Below, in pieces: positions 37,476 through 51,530 of a DNA stretch of 64,000 bases (position 1 is the stretch's first letter; every line of letters starts with the position of its first letter). The stretch lies in NCBI GenBank assembly GCA_026874595.1, contig CM049308.1, forward strand, positions 16,304,001 through 16,368,000, given 5' to 3'. Below the pieces are notes generated by a model. That model ran no database searches, was not told the origin of the DNA, and saw nothing but the letters and a program-made list of their open reading frames with translations. This stretch comes from Sipunculus nudus. Its lineage: Eukaryota > Annelida > Sipuncula > Golfingiida > Sipunculidae. Position numbers and translations under genes: made by a program.

Positions 37476-37489
37476 ATACATAGTTAAAT

Positions 37490-40400
37490 CTGTGATATAA
37501 TTCACTGGCAAGCACATGTATATAAATGGGTGGTATTGTTTGGAAGTTTTCACAGCCTCATACCAGATGCAGTCCTCTAGGCTTGACTGAAGACATTGTG
37601 CTTCCATCTTGTGGTCAACTTCATAACTTCTTTAATGAAATCTAGAGTATCATATGACTAACAAAGGAACACAACTGATGCTCAGTCAGACTAGTTCAGT
37701 CTGGCTGTGTGTCTAACATGACTGTTTTGAAAATTAAAAAAAATGATACATGGATGCTTGCATTTTATGGATATTAATTCAACAGACTGTTATGGCATAG
37801 GATGTCAGTATTCTAATGCATCTTTGTCACAAAGTGTGCCTGCTTTCATAATCATTTTCTGCAGTGCTGTTTCGATTTTGAAGATGATGGGATGGGCCAC
37901 TTTCCCTTTCCACATGAATGCTAATAAGCCAGACAGAACATTACAATATCAAAGACATGTTTCACTGTGGCATCATAATATAATAAGTGCAGAAATAAAA
38001 TGAAGCCAAAAATATACATGCTGATGCTATAGACTGTAGTGGTTTTTAATTTTAATAGAAAAAAACTGCAGGTTATACTTTTCCACAAGAGATAGCTGAC
38101 ATTTACTAGCTCATCAGTAATTTTGCAAACAACTTAATATCAGCTGCATAAGGCTTGATGAGTAAATTTATGTAAATTAGATCCTCACTACCACTTAACC
38201 TTATGAATAGACCTTATCCAGAACTCCCTGTAAGCTGACCATAGGCTTACAGGTGGTACAAACAGTGTCTAGTAGCCAGAGGCTGTGACTCACAGCAGTA
38301 GGCTGGACATAGGGCTGTGTGTATAATCTAGGGCCCTTATCTCTTAGATTTATCTGTAAATCACCAAGGATAATTAGAATTAAATACAGACAGATGGAAA
38401 CAAGGCAGCTACTGAAGCCACACATGGAAGCCCTGAGATTGATTAAAATCCCAAATTCAGATTACAGGAGAAATAGATCAGACTGGATACATGTGCCAAA
38501 CACCTCTTAAATAAAAACAAGATAGAGACAGTGTTTATATCATGCCTAATTTTTAACTCAAATTTTTTATCTATCAATTAGGGTGTTATTTTGATGAATT
38601 ACAGTATTTTGGAAAATATCAATTATATCTTTCAAACATAATGACTTGGAATATTTGCCCAACACATGTAGAGCTTTTATCACTGGATCATGAACCACTA
38701 GTTGTAAAAGTATTGTAAACAATCAACAGATAAAGAGAATAAGATAAGGCATAAGCATAAATTAAGATGAAAAATAATAGTCCACATGATGAAGTAATAT
38801 TAATAATTGTGTCACCTAGTCATAGTGAAAAATAAATTTAACATTTACTGAAGATTTCAACATTTATGAAACAGCTAAGTTCTATTTCCTAATAATTGAC
38901 AGTGACCAAAAATATTAATTAGGACTATACACTAGTGATTACTTAGGGTCACATGATGGCACCAAATGAAAAATATATTTCATATGTAAAATATTCAAAT
39001 GTAACTCAATCTCTGATGGGATGGTTTCTTAAGTGTTGGCTTATGGTTAGACCTCACCCTATGGTTAAAGAAATATCTGGTTTATATCAACCTAATTGGC
39101 AGATTTAAAATATAAATTGTAATTTTAAAGAGGTTTCAAAATTGTTTAGACAAGTTCTGTAGCTTAAGGTACACTAGCCATGAAAACATGACTCGCAGAC
39201 CTTTATTTGAATAAACAGACTGACCATGTAGTCATCCTCTAGTTTGATCTGCTGGTTTTACAACAAACAGAATCAATCCATCTGCTAACAGATAATCCAG
39301 GAATTCCTTCAATCATTCTGTTGAAAAAAGTGGGAAAAGAGGCCGTTACACAGAATGTAGCTGACTTTTATACACAGCGTAAATGCTATATAATATGACC
39401 AGGGAGTGCTGGAGCAAGCACTGTTTGTACCACCAACAGGCCAGACTTGCCAGATAGCCCTCATTAGTGGACAGTTCCGGAGTAGATCTATTGCCAAATT
39501 ATTATTCATTGTTTTTCCTTCATGTTTCTTTAATTTGATAGTGTAATTGTCTCACTTCTTATCGCACAACATTAATACATTGATCTTTGTGGTTCATGAT
39601 ACTGAAATAATCCACATAATAGGGTTAAACTGAGCAATAGATTCTGAGCTATAGTAGGAATCCTGTGAAAAGGAGCAAAGAATTGAGAAATTAGGTGAAA
39701 ATGATGAAAAAGACAGAAAGCCAATTATATATTTGTTATGTATATATAGCTTAAAACTAGAAGCTAAAAACTGCATTTAATCTTCATTGTATTTTTAATA
39801 TTGCACAAATTTGATACTCCAAACTTTTTCAAGGGACACAATCGATCAGGAACCTTGTACATTAAAAACAAAGGAAAATTTCTTTTTTAGTCAGGTGCAT
39901 ATTTTCAGTGGATAGTTGTAGCTCAACATTCAGCTACAGTAGATGGTTTAAACAGACCAAGAAAACAATTCAACAAAAGGGATAGATTTTCTCAATTTGT
40001 GATTACCGCAATTGCCTGAATCTATTTTGCCAGCGTGAATGTTTAAACCAATCAATTGTTGATGCCCTGGATTTGGGATGTTTGCTTTCCACACATAATG
40101 TAATTTTTGTGTGCCAGTTGCCCAGGGAGCATTTTGTGTGAAGGCTAGTACAGCAATTATTTATAAGAACCCAATTATATGAACAGTCCATGGCAGGTTT
40201 CACTTTGATGCCAGGTGCTCAGGATTTTTCCTGTGTCATTGATTGTTTAACACTTTCTGATTCTGTTCTCTTTATTTTTTAACCTTATCTGGAGATTTAT
40301 TGCTTAATCCCAGAAATGCCCAGCAGTGAATGTGGTCACAATGTAATAAAAAAAAATGTCAAATTTTATGACATGTCTCTTTTCTGGTAAACAATGTGAT

Positions 40401-43400
40401 GACAAACTAGAAATCAGCATTGCGCCATGTGTGTGTGTTTGTTTGTGTGGTGGGTGGGGAGTGGGGACTGTTGTGGGATGCTCCCCAACCGAGTGTGCAT
40501 TGGTTTCTTTAGCCCTTTTTCCCAGGTTCATTCACGCATAAGTGACTGTACATTTGTGAATATTCCATGATGATGTTTCTTGAGCTAGATCATGTTCAGA
40601 ATCTGCACCAAAATTGATTCTTCATTCCCTGATAGCCCTGAAAATTTTCACGAGTTTTGTTGTGAATGGACACACACACCAACGGGGATGAATTCATCCC
40701 CTCCTTGTGATGGCAGAAATGAAACAGCTGGTAGCCTGCTGACTTATTTACAGTTTTAAAGATACTTATGACTTCAGGCCACTTGTAGATTATAGAGAAA
40801 GTTAAGACAGTCAATGTCAGTAATTTTTACCAGGTTTCAGAACATTCCAGCTGCATGGCAGAGGTTCACACTTTATTCAGATTTTTTTCAGACAGTAATA
40901 TATTACAATTGTCTACTGAAAGTGTCACAAGCCCTATATTCTCAAGAAAAAACTTGATTGTGTTAGAGTATAAGTAATTAGTATATAAGATTGTATTAAT
41001 CAACATTCATTACTTCTGCAGTATATCAGATGAATGCAGAATTTAGTTTACTTAAGTTGATGTAAGATAACTTATGTGAGGCCCACTTAGGTGATTAAAC
41101 CAGGAAAATTAAATAAGTATCAAGACTAGCAATTAATCCAGGTAATGAGTAAGATTAATCTATTCACATTAGCCCATAATTCTGCATCAGTTCGGTCTAA
41201 GTACTGTATTCCTCTTGAGTTGATATATGGTCTACAGCAATTTGGTTTAGTTTGGTTTACAGTAAACTGGTTCCTAATATACAGACAAAGTTTTTTCTCG
41301 TCTTTTTGAGGCCAGTTTTGCTACAATTTGACCGAATCCTTCCCACAAATAAGCACAGCAAATTATAGGATTACCAACCAACGAGGACAACAAACTCATG
41401 TTGTATTGAAAAACTAATATAGGCTTATTTAAAGCAAACTCCCGTGTGGATGCAAATGTACTATTTTCTAGACTTAAGTAAACCAGTTCATTGTAATCTG
41501 AGTTATATATGAGCCAAGTGCGGATACGGCCTTAAAGTTTTGCATGCCCTACTTCTGAAGGAATGAACAACAAACCTGAGGGGAACCTTAAGTTGATATA
41601 GATGAACCAATATGATTATTGTTATAATAATGACAAGAATTGATACCTTAAAGTTAATAGGTAAAATTTGATAATGATAATTTTATTGCACAAAAGGATA
41701 TTGAGACCTATCCAGATATGTTTGATTCCTTTGGCTTCAAACCTGTTTTGGTACATTTGCTGGCTTCCAGTAATTGAAACATGGGGTTTTTTTTCATACA
41801 ATTTACAAATGACAAAATTTCATTGACACTTGATTGCTTAAGGTAGGCTGATAACTAAAATGAACATTTCCTTGATAGTTGGTCATAATTATATCCATGT
41901 GAACTAATCAGAGTAGGTGTAATATACATCTATTATTGATGACCAGATGACTCACATCAGGTGTCTTGACATTTAATTATCATGTTTACCATTGCATACA
42001 TTAGAATTATTGGATTTTATCATGAGAATTTGGCTTGATAAAATTACTTCTATCACATTTAAGATTTAGATGGGAAATAAAAGAGGTACATATCGCTGAC
42101 TGAACCCCTTGCATCCGCTGTCTCATTAAATTGCTGTAAGACAAGAGATTGAATAATTAAAATACTACTATTGATTAAACACACTAGTGATCATTTTACA
42201 TTTGTTAATCTAAAGGTCACTCATACATAATACATGAAATAGGCTATTATCAAGAAGTATTTAGAAGATAAATACCTGTCAAGATGGACTTTGAGTATTT
42301 TCAAGTTTTACATGTTTTGAATCTTTGGCCTGATAATAGGATTCACCGGATCCTTAATTTGCTTGTAGTGAGGATGTAAAACAAGTCTTCAATTCAAAAT
42401 GGAAACATGACTCCCTGAAGATTGAATTTAAATGAAATTAAATTTTATTTTACTTTTGAAAAACTGGCCTTTATTGATGTTTATACATAACAGAAGCAGT
42501 GAGATTATTGTTAAATGCCACCTCTGAGAATGCAATTTCCTTTATTTTGAATTTTTGTGAAACTTTATTACAGATGTAGAAGAAATAATTGCAAACTAAG
42601 GCCTGCTGTAAATATGATATCTCGCTTCATGTTCGCAACTATTCCCATCTAAAACTGAAGTTGTTATATTTTTAACTTTATACAAGATAAAATTACCATC
42701 TAGAAATGAAATTTGTATTAAATAAAAAAAAATTATATATACAGAATTATTTATTCTTCCTTACTTAGATTTCATATGTGCCACATAAAAAATTATCTTT
42801 TTATATACTTATGAATGAATTGAATGAAATGAATTTAAAGAAGATCCCTGTAACAGTTATCATTTAACCAGGGTGCATTTTGTTACTGAAGCATCTTTTG
42901 TATGAAAATCATGGCTCAAATTTTCCATACTTATGTTGAGGATGTTTTTTATCAGGTTGGAAATTGGTTGCTAGTCTCAAATATGCAAAAACTCTGAACA
43001 TTCTTGGCTTGCCAGGGTGGCAATGTAGGGCAGAGCCTGCCATTGCAAGCAGTAGGAGAGTGGAAGGATCATAGAATGAATGTAAAGCGGGCACTGCATT
43101 TAGAGTGTAGTTCAAGAGTCAAATAAAAATGGAAATAAGAGTCATGAAAGACTATGGAAGCAGGCATTATTATCAGTATAAACCTACCATAGCAGACCAA
43201 GGAAGCACAAGATGATTATTGGTTTTAGCCTGTTATATCTGATTAAATAATTATATATGCATTTTATAAAGCAATGTCATCAGGAAATTTAAGTGTTAGC
43301 AAAGGGATGTTTGGGATAATGTCTATTTCAGATAATGGTTAGCAGCACAGGGACATCCTAATGTGTATTGTACCTATTCCCCATAGAACAAGGTCAGGAT

Positions 43401-46400
43401 AAGCCTGTTCTCATAGCAGTCTGTTATGAATGGCTAATCGAGGGTTAATGTTAGAGCCTGACATGATGTATAAGTGGTGGATGCAAGCGGATAAATTTCA
43501 GACACAATCCAGCATGTCAGATTTTGATGTGACAAAATGGCATTAGCATTGACATTGTGTGTTTGATAAGTTGTTTGGAAGGGGATTCCCCCTGTTTGAC
43601 ATGCATGCTTAAGACACCAGTGAATCAGGCTACTGTTGAAAATTGTTTAGAAAGTCTTGTGACATCAGTTGTAAAGGACACATCGTTAGAAAATAGCATC
43701 ATCAGACTCAGAGAGTGGGAAGCAGCCTTGTTGTTCAGATGGACTTGGGTTCTGAAGGTCCATAGTTTGATGGCCATGAGAATTGCAGGAAAAAGATTTG
43801 AATGTCATTAGGTAACAGACTGCCACCAACAGTCTGTGGACCTATCCTTAAAAAAATTAATATGAAAAATAGTATGATGCCACAGGTATCCTTCATTCAG
43901 TTAATCAGCTCCCAGTAGTGATTGGACGGGAGGTTTAATCAAACATTCAGTGAACTTCTGCAGGTAATCACACTAAATACCTGTCTCTGGAGATCTAATG
44001 CGTTCTCAAAGGACAAGATCATGTGTCAATAACGGGCTCATTACTTAGCACTAGTTCGACGACTATCCTCCCAGCCTCCGTAACTGGGTGTGGTTGTCAG
44101 GGATGCAGCTTAGACCAGCCACTGTTATTTTGATACCTTATTTGTAAATGTGGATTTGGATACCAGGTAAAAATAGGTTAAAATCAAGATAAGATGTGAT
44201 TCGTTTACCAGTTAGCCATGTGGTACTTTCGCTAATGGAAAAATTGTTTGAACTTACTGGAAGTATTTTCCTGTCCTATCTCAAAAAATAAGTATTGTGA
44301 TATGATAAGCTGAAGTAATGCATAAATCTTATATGCTTTTTTTTACATAGTTGTTTTGTGAAAGTCAGTGAGTGAACAAGAACATTTCTGCTTCACTCTG
44401 TACCTTGAGTTCTATCTTTCCATGACAAAGGTGATATTACCATTTCTTGATTTTCCAACATGGTTCAATGACTTTATATTTTCAAATGATACAAATCTTT
44501 ACATTTTGAGTACAAATTATTTAGATTGTATGATGATCATATTTTTGTGATGGTAATTCTGATTTGAGATGCTGTTTAGATGCTGAATATCGCAATGTTG
44601 TGGCTAAATTAAAACTAAAATCTCGTGCATAAAGCACACAGTACACACGTAATGTAGTAATTGGCCAGTGCCATATGAAATAATAAACTCTGCTTGTGTC
44701 ATTTTTGGTATTTTATACATGTCATTACTCTAACTCACGAGAGTACTTTTTACATACTGATAATGATTGGTTATTAATAATCAGCTCAGAGTCATATGCA
44801 TGTGCTAATTATTACTTTTCAACATATTAATTACCCATCATTATTCTGACAACATTCACCCACTTAACATTTCAGAATCCCATAGATTGTAAGCCAAACA
44901 CACAATCAAATGACAGTAATCATGGTTATTAATCATGTAAAAATGAATTATTTTAGATCCGTGATGAATACTCATCAAGAGATATCGCCACTTTGTGTCT
45001 CACCTTCCCTGTTTCTGACAGACTACAGTGATTTAAAAAAAAAAGATATATGACCTCATTGCATGTGCACACATTATCATTTCTCATCTACCTATATTAC
45101 CAGAAAATATAACCAGTTTCATTCATTATAAAGAAAATTTTATTCATTGATATGACAAAATAAAATACAAATTTGTACCAAACTAGTTAATCCAATTGTG
45201 TTGACCTTATTTGTATATAAAATTTTTTATGTATGTTGCGTATTTTTCATATTTACTGACTCTTACACTGAAAAAAAAATTAATGCATGTGAAACAGATA
45301 AGGTTACACACATAATATGTTATGTAACACCTTCACACAGAACAAATAAGCTTATTTGACAAAGATGTTATCAGTATTACATTATGCATTGTGCCTGAAG
45401 CTTGATTATGATCTTGCCATATTATATATAGTAATTCATAGTCTGGGTTTGAATAAATTTTTCAAAGATAGCATAAGTAAAATGTAGTGACAGTTTTGAC
45501 TCATACAACTATAACCACTTCTCAGCCATTACTCGTGTTCATTTATTATCAGCAGAGTCAGCATTTAATTCTGTTTAAATCATGTAAGCATGCCAGTTTT
45601 GTCAATAAACACAACAGTCACAATATAATGCTGATCTCAGTAACTATTATTCATCAGTTGAAACAAACACTCCCTCAATTGTGAGAGCAAATTTTTTTGG
45701 TTAACTTCATAAATGGTTACAGAATTATGCTGACCTCAGCAGTAATTATTGATCAGTTCCTGTAAACACCCCTGCACCAAACATGTATATTTGATTTATT
45801 TGATCAGATATAATGCAAAAACTTCCCGTTTATCCTAGATTAACATATATTATAACTATCAAAAGTTAGTATTAATATTTGCTTTGAGTGTAAAGTGGGT
45901 TGGTGAGGCTACATCCCATACCAGGAAATGTCGAGGTATATGTCATAACACAGCAAGTGACAGGATAAACATGAGTTAATACCGGGAAGATAGGAAAAGA
46001 AGGAAATTATTGTTATTCTCATTTGAAGGACAAAATATATGCTCACATCAGCAGTAGAGAGCACTGAGTAAAGAGCAGATGTCTCCTCCATGGCTGAACA
46101 TACAGAGTTGATGACAGTATATTGATATCTTGACAGAGATCCCAGACCCCTCCGACTAGCGCTCTTGGCAGGCCCATAAAACTTCTTTTGTTTTGATTTT
46201 GCTGAACATACAGTCCCATTTAAATGAAAGGGAAATATATTGTAGTGAGTTGTGTCTACTAGGATTTAGACACTTGCTGCTGTGGTTGTGAACATATTTG
46301 GTGTCCACTCAACCAACTTATTATATATGCATGATGATTGAATGATGCTCTAATCATTTATAGCATTTATAAAAGATCGGGAAGGATGATGTGTAAAAAG

Positions 46401-48230
46401 AAAAAAAGAAGATCCCTAAAAGAATCCTTGATCCCTATCTGGAAATTACAAGGTTAACTCAAACATTTAAAGAGTTTCGTTAAAGTTACTTTTGTAAAGT
46501 CTGTATATTTTCATGTTAACAAATAACCTGAACAAGCAAAGATATGTTGATCGTCAAATCATTGGTCTGCCATCGTAGAAGGGAGTATGGCTAAATTTAT
46601 ATTTGCCTCATCTATATATAAAGCATGCTGACTGGATGATAATTACATTCAATTAGGTTCACCTAACTGACGTATTTACTCTTGTATTAATTACATAAAT
46701 TCCACATTACAGACCTACTAGGATATGGTAATGGTCACTATTGTGGATCAATCACACGTGACTAGCCTTGTATCAAAATTAATATAGATCTGAAAATAAA
46801 TAAAAAAGGAATAATTTTTCATGAGCATTGAATTGAATGTTTATGACCATCACTTGAGTGTTAGTTATGTTAAATGTGAATCCCATGCAAACCAGGTCAC
46901 TGCCAGCTTGTATAGTACTGTAGGCCAACACGATGTCATTATTCATTGCATAGGGACCACACTTTTTAAAACTTCTATATTATACAAAATGATCATGGAG
47001 TTTTAAATTACCTTGAGAAAAGTTATGAATTCCATGAAATAAAAAACCCACCAACAATTCTGGATCCACAGTAAACTCCATGGAATGAGCTGCCATTTAA
47101 AGACTTGAGTATATTATAGGTTTTAGTATAAAGGGAGGCCTTTGTTGGTGTAATAGCTAAAGTTATGTTTAAACCCAAGTAAAAGCAGTGGTAATAGAAG
47201 TCAAAAAACAGGTGCTAGTGTATTACGCAGCCTCTGTTTGGGAAAGTGAGTTTGTAAAGAGGATGATTCTCTCCCAATGGCTAATTAGTTCTCGGAAGTT
47301 GCCTGTGTTCTGTTACATGTATAATGAACCAGGTTTACTGCCCGCTGTACAGGGTTATTTCTACTCATCAGAAGGGTCGCTGTGAGAGTCACCTGCAAAG
47401 CACCTACGTCTTGCTGAAACTATTCGTAAACTGCCTCACATTTCCTTGTCTTATTAAATTTTAAAGGCACTGTAAACTTTGGTGTGAGCAACGTGCTGTT
47501 AAAAAATTCTGTTCTAATGCTACCATTTGAGCTGAGCAGGTTGTACAATGTTTCTAGATCATAAATGTATTTAAGTATACCTTGTTTATCGATACTATCA
47601 GAATATAGCACAAGTTGTGGGATAATATTATGTTATAATAGATATTGCACCAACTGAAACCATTTCCTCACATCAAAAATGTTTATTTGTTCCTAAACAA
47701 ATGAAGGTTATTGTCTACACTTGTAGTATCATAACATTAAAAGTAAACCAGGAGGGTTCTGAAACAATGACCTGCGTAACCTTTGCCAGGGCGCCCACAG
47801 TTGATACATTGTAATAAGTTTACTATGGCGGACGCCAGCTAGCTGTGGCTGGTGGGAAACCCAGAGCAGACATTGTTTGCCACTTATTACTGCTTATAGG
47901 GACAATATTCCTCTTATTGTTATTTAAAGTGTAAAACATTCTCAGATTCTCACAGTGGTCTGTTACAGATGTATTTGATAAAAAATTTTTTTTTTTTCAT
48001 GATGAATACTGCACCTTTGGCAGAAATATAAGAAATTTATTGTCAAGTAGAATGGTTCTAGTTTTACCAAAGGTTCTTTTAGGGCTCTCAGACAGCGTAG
48101 CGTAGGGACAGAGCATTGGAGCTAGGGCTGATAATGTGTGTACCATCTCATGAATTATTTTTAATTTTGGCTAATTACAATTTTCCGTGGAAACATCCTA
48201 GCTAATGGTTTTATTGTCTCCAGTTCATCT
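37490..48230. other. Long intronic stretch, apparently single-copy
   Basis: About 10.7 kb with no repeat pair, TIR element, RNA gene or coding exon that I can support; open readings stay below 90 codons and look random. The relative absence of repeats contrasts with the rest of the intron. Confidence 0.45.
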
Positions 48231-48234
48231 GCTT

Positions 48235-48595
48235 ATACTTTGTTATGGTTCTGTGTGTGAGGAAACACAGTTCGTGTGTCTATGTTTATCATAACAAGAC
48301 TGAATGACCTAAGGTCTGATCTTGAGCATGAGCAACAACTCCCAGACAAGGAGAAGAAACTTAAAAGAAAAAACACAGAAAACACTAGTTTTAAGCTTGA
48401 AAAAAATCTTGATTTGTGAAGTTTCGAGTTACAGTCACTAGGTGGCATGAGTGCTACTGGTGGGGGTGCCGGACACAAGTTTATTTCCACTTGTGTACAG
48501 GAGTTCACAAACAGTTTTAGAATGAAAAATTGACTAACAACATAAAATAGTAAGGAGAACACACTGCATTAATTGTATATTTAACATACCTGGTA
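48235..48595 (+). repeat. Unnamed dispersed repeat, copy 2
   Basis: This is the partner of the copy at 8.1 kb: same blocks, order and spacing, inside the PRKD intron. The poly-A of the first copy is replaced by an A-rich tract (48340-48385). A minus-strand open stretch (48233-48562) is only a shadow of the repeat. Confidence 0.6.
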
Positions 48596-48599
48596 TGTG

Positions 48600-51179
48600 A
48601 ATAGGCCCCTTTAAGGAATGATAGATGAGAACAGAAATTATCACATATTTTATAGCACATATTTTATATATAACATGGTGTTACTCATCAGCAGCAAATT
48701 ATATAATGGTCCTGTATTCTGTACGGAGCTCAATTTTCCACGCCGAAACAGAAGCACATTTTAATACATTTGCACGACCTGAAGCTTAATAATAATATGG
48801 ATATTTTCTGGCACAATTGACCAAATGGTGATCTGATTCAGGGGAACATTCACTACTGTGACATCCTAAAACCTACGTTATGGCTTTCTGTTCAGAACAA
48901 GTAAAGCTCCATTTGTCATCCTGTAATCAATAACATAGCGTGGACAGGCAGATAGAGGGGTGCTTTTCGTCGTGCATTATTCAGTATAAGCTCAGCTGAC
49001 CGAATTCCAGGGTGTTGCATACAAATTACACTGTCAGTTTACTCTGAAAAAAAGCTCAAAACCAACCAGTTATGTGGAGTCTATAAGTCCACTCTTATTC
49101 CTGTTTATTTAGATACTTTTGCATTACCAGTGAAAATACATACTGAAATAAAATTTTGTCTAAAAAATTACATAAGTGAAATCATAGATATTTTTCATTA
49201 TGATTCCTTTAACTTTATAAAGTACATTACCATCGTGGGGCTATGAAGTTACTAACAGTAATAAAAAAGAAGATATTTTTATTTATTTTCTGGACTTTAA
49301 GGTTTGCAGCAGAGACAAGATTTAATTCCATCTGCCCTTGTTTAAAGACACATGGTTATTGATTAGGACTATTGCTGCGTGTTCTTTCGTCAGTATTCAT
49401 ATCATAATCTTGTTCCCTCGACCAAAAACCTTGTCTTGTTTTCCATCTCCTTTCTATAGTTTGCAGGTTTTATCATGAATTTCCTCTACGAAATCAGAGA
49501 ATTCAGCAAATATTTATGGAGCACAAGGCAATCTAGCCCCCACAATGAAGTGTTTTCACACAATTTAGATAGCATCGCTTGTACATTGTTGAAATATCAA
49601 TATGCTTGGAGGGTGCGTTTTTACTTCATTATGGAATGTACGGATCTGGTATCCCTTGGAGATACCCTGGTGATCTGGTGTATCCTCTTGAAACCATGTT
49701 CAGCACTTCAGATATTGAAGTGGTTCAGTGAGTATATTTTTGGGGGTTCCAGAAAACCAGACAACTTAGTCAGAGCATTAAATTTAATACCCTGAAGTGT
49801 ATCATCTGGAAAATCATATTACAAACCCCAGGCAACCTAAAATCATATTAAACTATCCCTAGAAGTAGTATCTGGAAAACTATTAACTCCCCTGGCATCC
49901 AGGATAACATGTAAAATGTTTTGTGCACTTTGGGCATCACATTAAAGATCCTTTTATTGGTTTAATGTTAGAAAAGTTTTTGAAAAATCTAAGGTATCTA
50001 TAAACATTAACAAATTTTGTGGATAAAAATTTGACAAGTTTTGTTAAACTTCTGGTGACCCTTAATTCTGTGTTAAGTACTTTTGGCATTATATTAAAGA
50101 CTGTTGGATATTAGACAACTGTATTAAGCAGAGTAGGACCAGAAATTATATTAATTAATCACACATCTAAGAACATGAAGCTGTGCTCTTCTGATCCAGA
50201 AAATCAGTATCATATGAAAAACCCTTGTTTCTTAGAAAACCCATTAGGGCCTTGGAACTGTCTCACAAGCCTGTTTAATTAAATATGGTTGCTCCTTAAA
50301 TCAATATATTAACCTGAACTGTTGTCCTGCTTCAGTTTGGTATATACTATAAAATATACTAAAAAGGTATTCTTTGCAAATTAAGTGGTACAGTTGAAAA
50401 GTTTGTTGTTTTCCCAAAACTGGATGGATATTTAAAAACAATTGAATTGGTTTATATATTTTAATCTAAACCCTGAAATGTTTAAAGTTTGAAAATTCAA
50501 TTGTCAGTATATGGAGTTGGATACATAGGCTCAAAGCGTTCTGTGTTCTTTTTTAGCCTTTCCTTCATTGGAAGCATTTTATTGTAGAACATTAGAAAAT
50601 AACATTCACTCATATAAACAATTTAAATACCCTTTTAAAATCTTAATTTTGAAAAAGAACACCCCAAATTTTGTAAGTCTTGGGCTTTTTAACTCATATT
50701 TTAACATGATGCCAAAAGGTATGCTGTATTTGCTAAAAATATGCTGGAAGCTCATATCTTAATCAAATACCTGAAATTTATTGAAATATGTTAAAATTCT
50801 AGATAAGATCAACCAGTATCAGAAAACACACACATATATATATATATTTAAGATAAGTACAATGCAGGTCGCATTCTCAGCTTTCAGAAAATGTACAAGT
50901 CAAGGGGTTCCAGAGCTGTAGTGTGTAAAATATTAAGGGAAAACAATGTTTTCAGATACTAATGGGACAGTTTTGAGACCCTTGGACACCCCCAGGGCAT
51001 CCAGATAAAAAGGGAGTTTTCAGTCTATATTTTACTGGTTGACCTGTTTGGTATGTAGCTAGTGTAACTCATGCATAATGCTAGTTATGGGCTACCGTAT
51101 GTAGTTTGTTGCTGTACTGATCTTATGAGATCTCAAGCTAGCTTCAGTGTCAGCTCCTGCCTTTTCCAATGTCAAAATC
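48600..51179. other. Intronic stretch, nothing supported
   Basis: The longest open reading (49475-49795 plus, 106 codons) has no known domain and no flanking splice-site pair that joins PRKD. A CA/TA microsatellite lies at 50827-50847. Confidence 0.45.
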
Positions 51180-51530
51180 ATACCTCCAAGCTTACTTTTA
51201 CAGTGTAGTTACTGCTGTCAAGGAGGTTATGTTTTGATCCATGTTGTACCTCCAAGGTGACAGTTTAGTTACCACTATCAGGAGGTTATGTTCTGTCCAT
51301 GTTGTACCTCCAAAGTTACAGTCTAGTTACTGCAGTCAAGAAGGTAATGTTTCATCCATGTTCTACCTCCAAGTTGCTCTCAGGAGGTTATGTTTCACCC
51401 ATGTTGTACCACTAAGGTGACAGTCTAGTTACCGCTGTCAAGGAGGTAATGTTTCATCCATGTTATACCTCTAAGGTGACAGTCTAGTTACTACCGTCAG
51501 GAGGTTATGTTTTTTCCATGTCTGTCTGTT
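51180..51530. repeat. Minisatellite, about 60-68-bp period, about 6 diverged copies
   Basis: Repeated units contain TACCTCCAAGGTGACAGTCT, AGTTAC(T/C)(G/A)C(T/A)GTCA(A)GGAGGT(T/A)ATGTTT and CCATGTTGTACC. Unit length varies through small indels; one unit (around 51365-51410) is shortened. It leads into a TGTCTGTCTG tract. Confidence 0.8.

Noticed and set aside
49475-49795. 106-codon plus-strand open reading as a PRKD or nested exon
   Set aside because: Residues do not fit any PRKD segment and no acceptor/donor pair in matching phase is evident.
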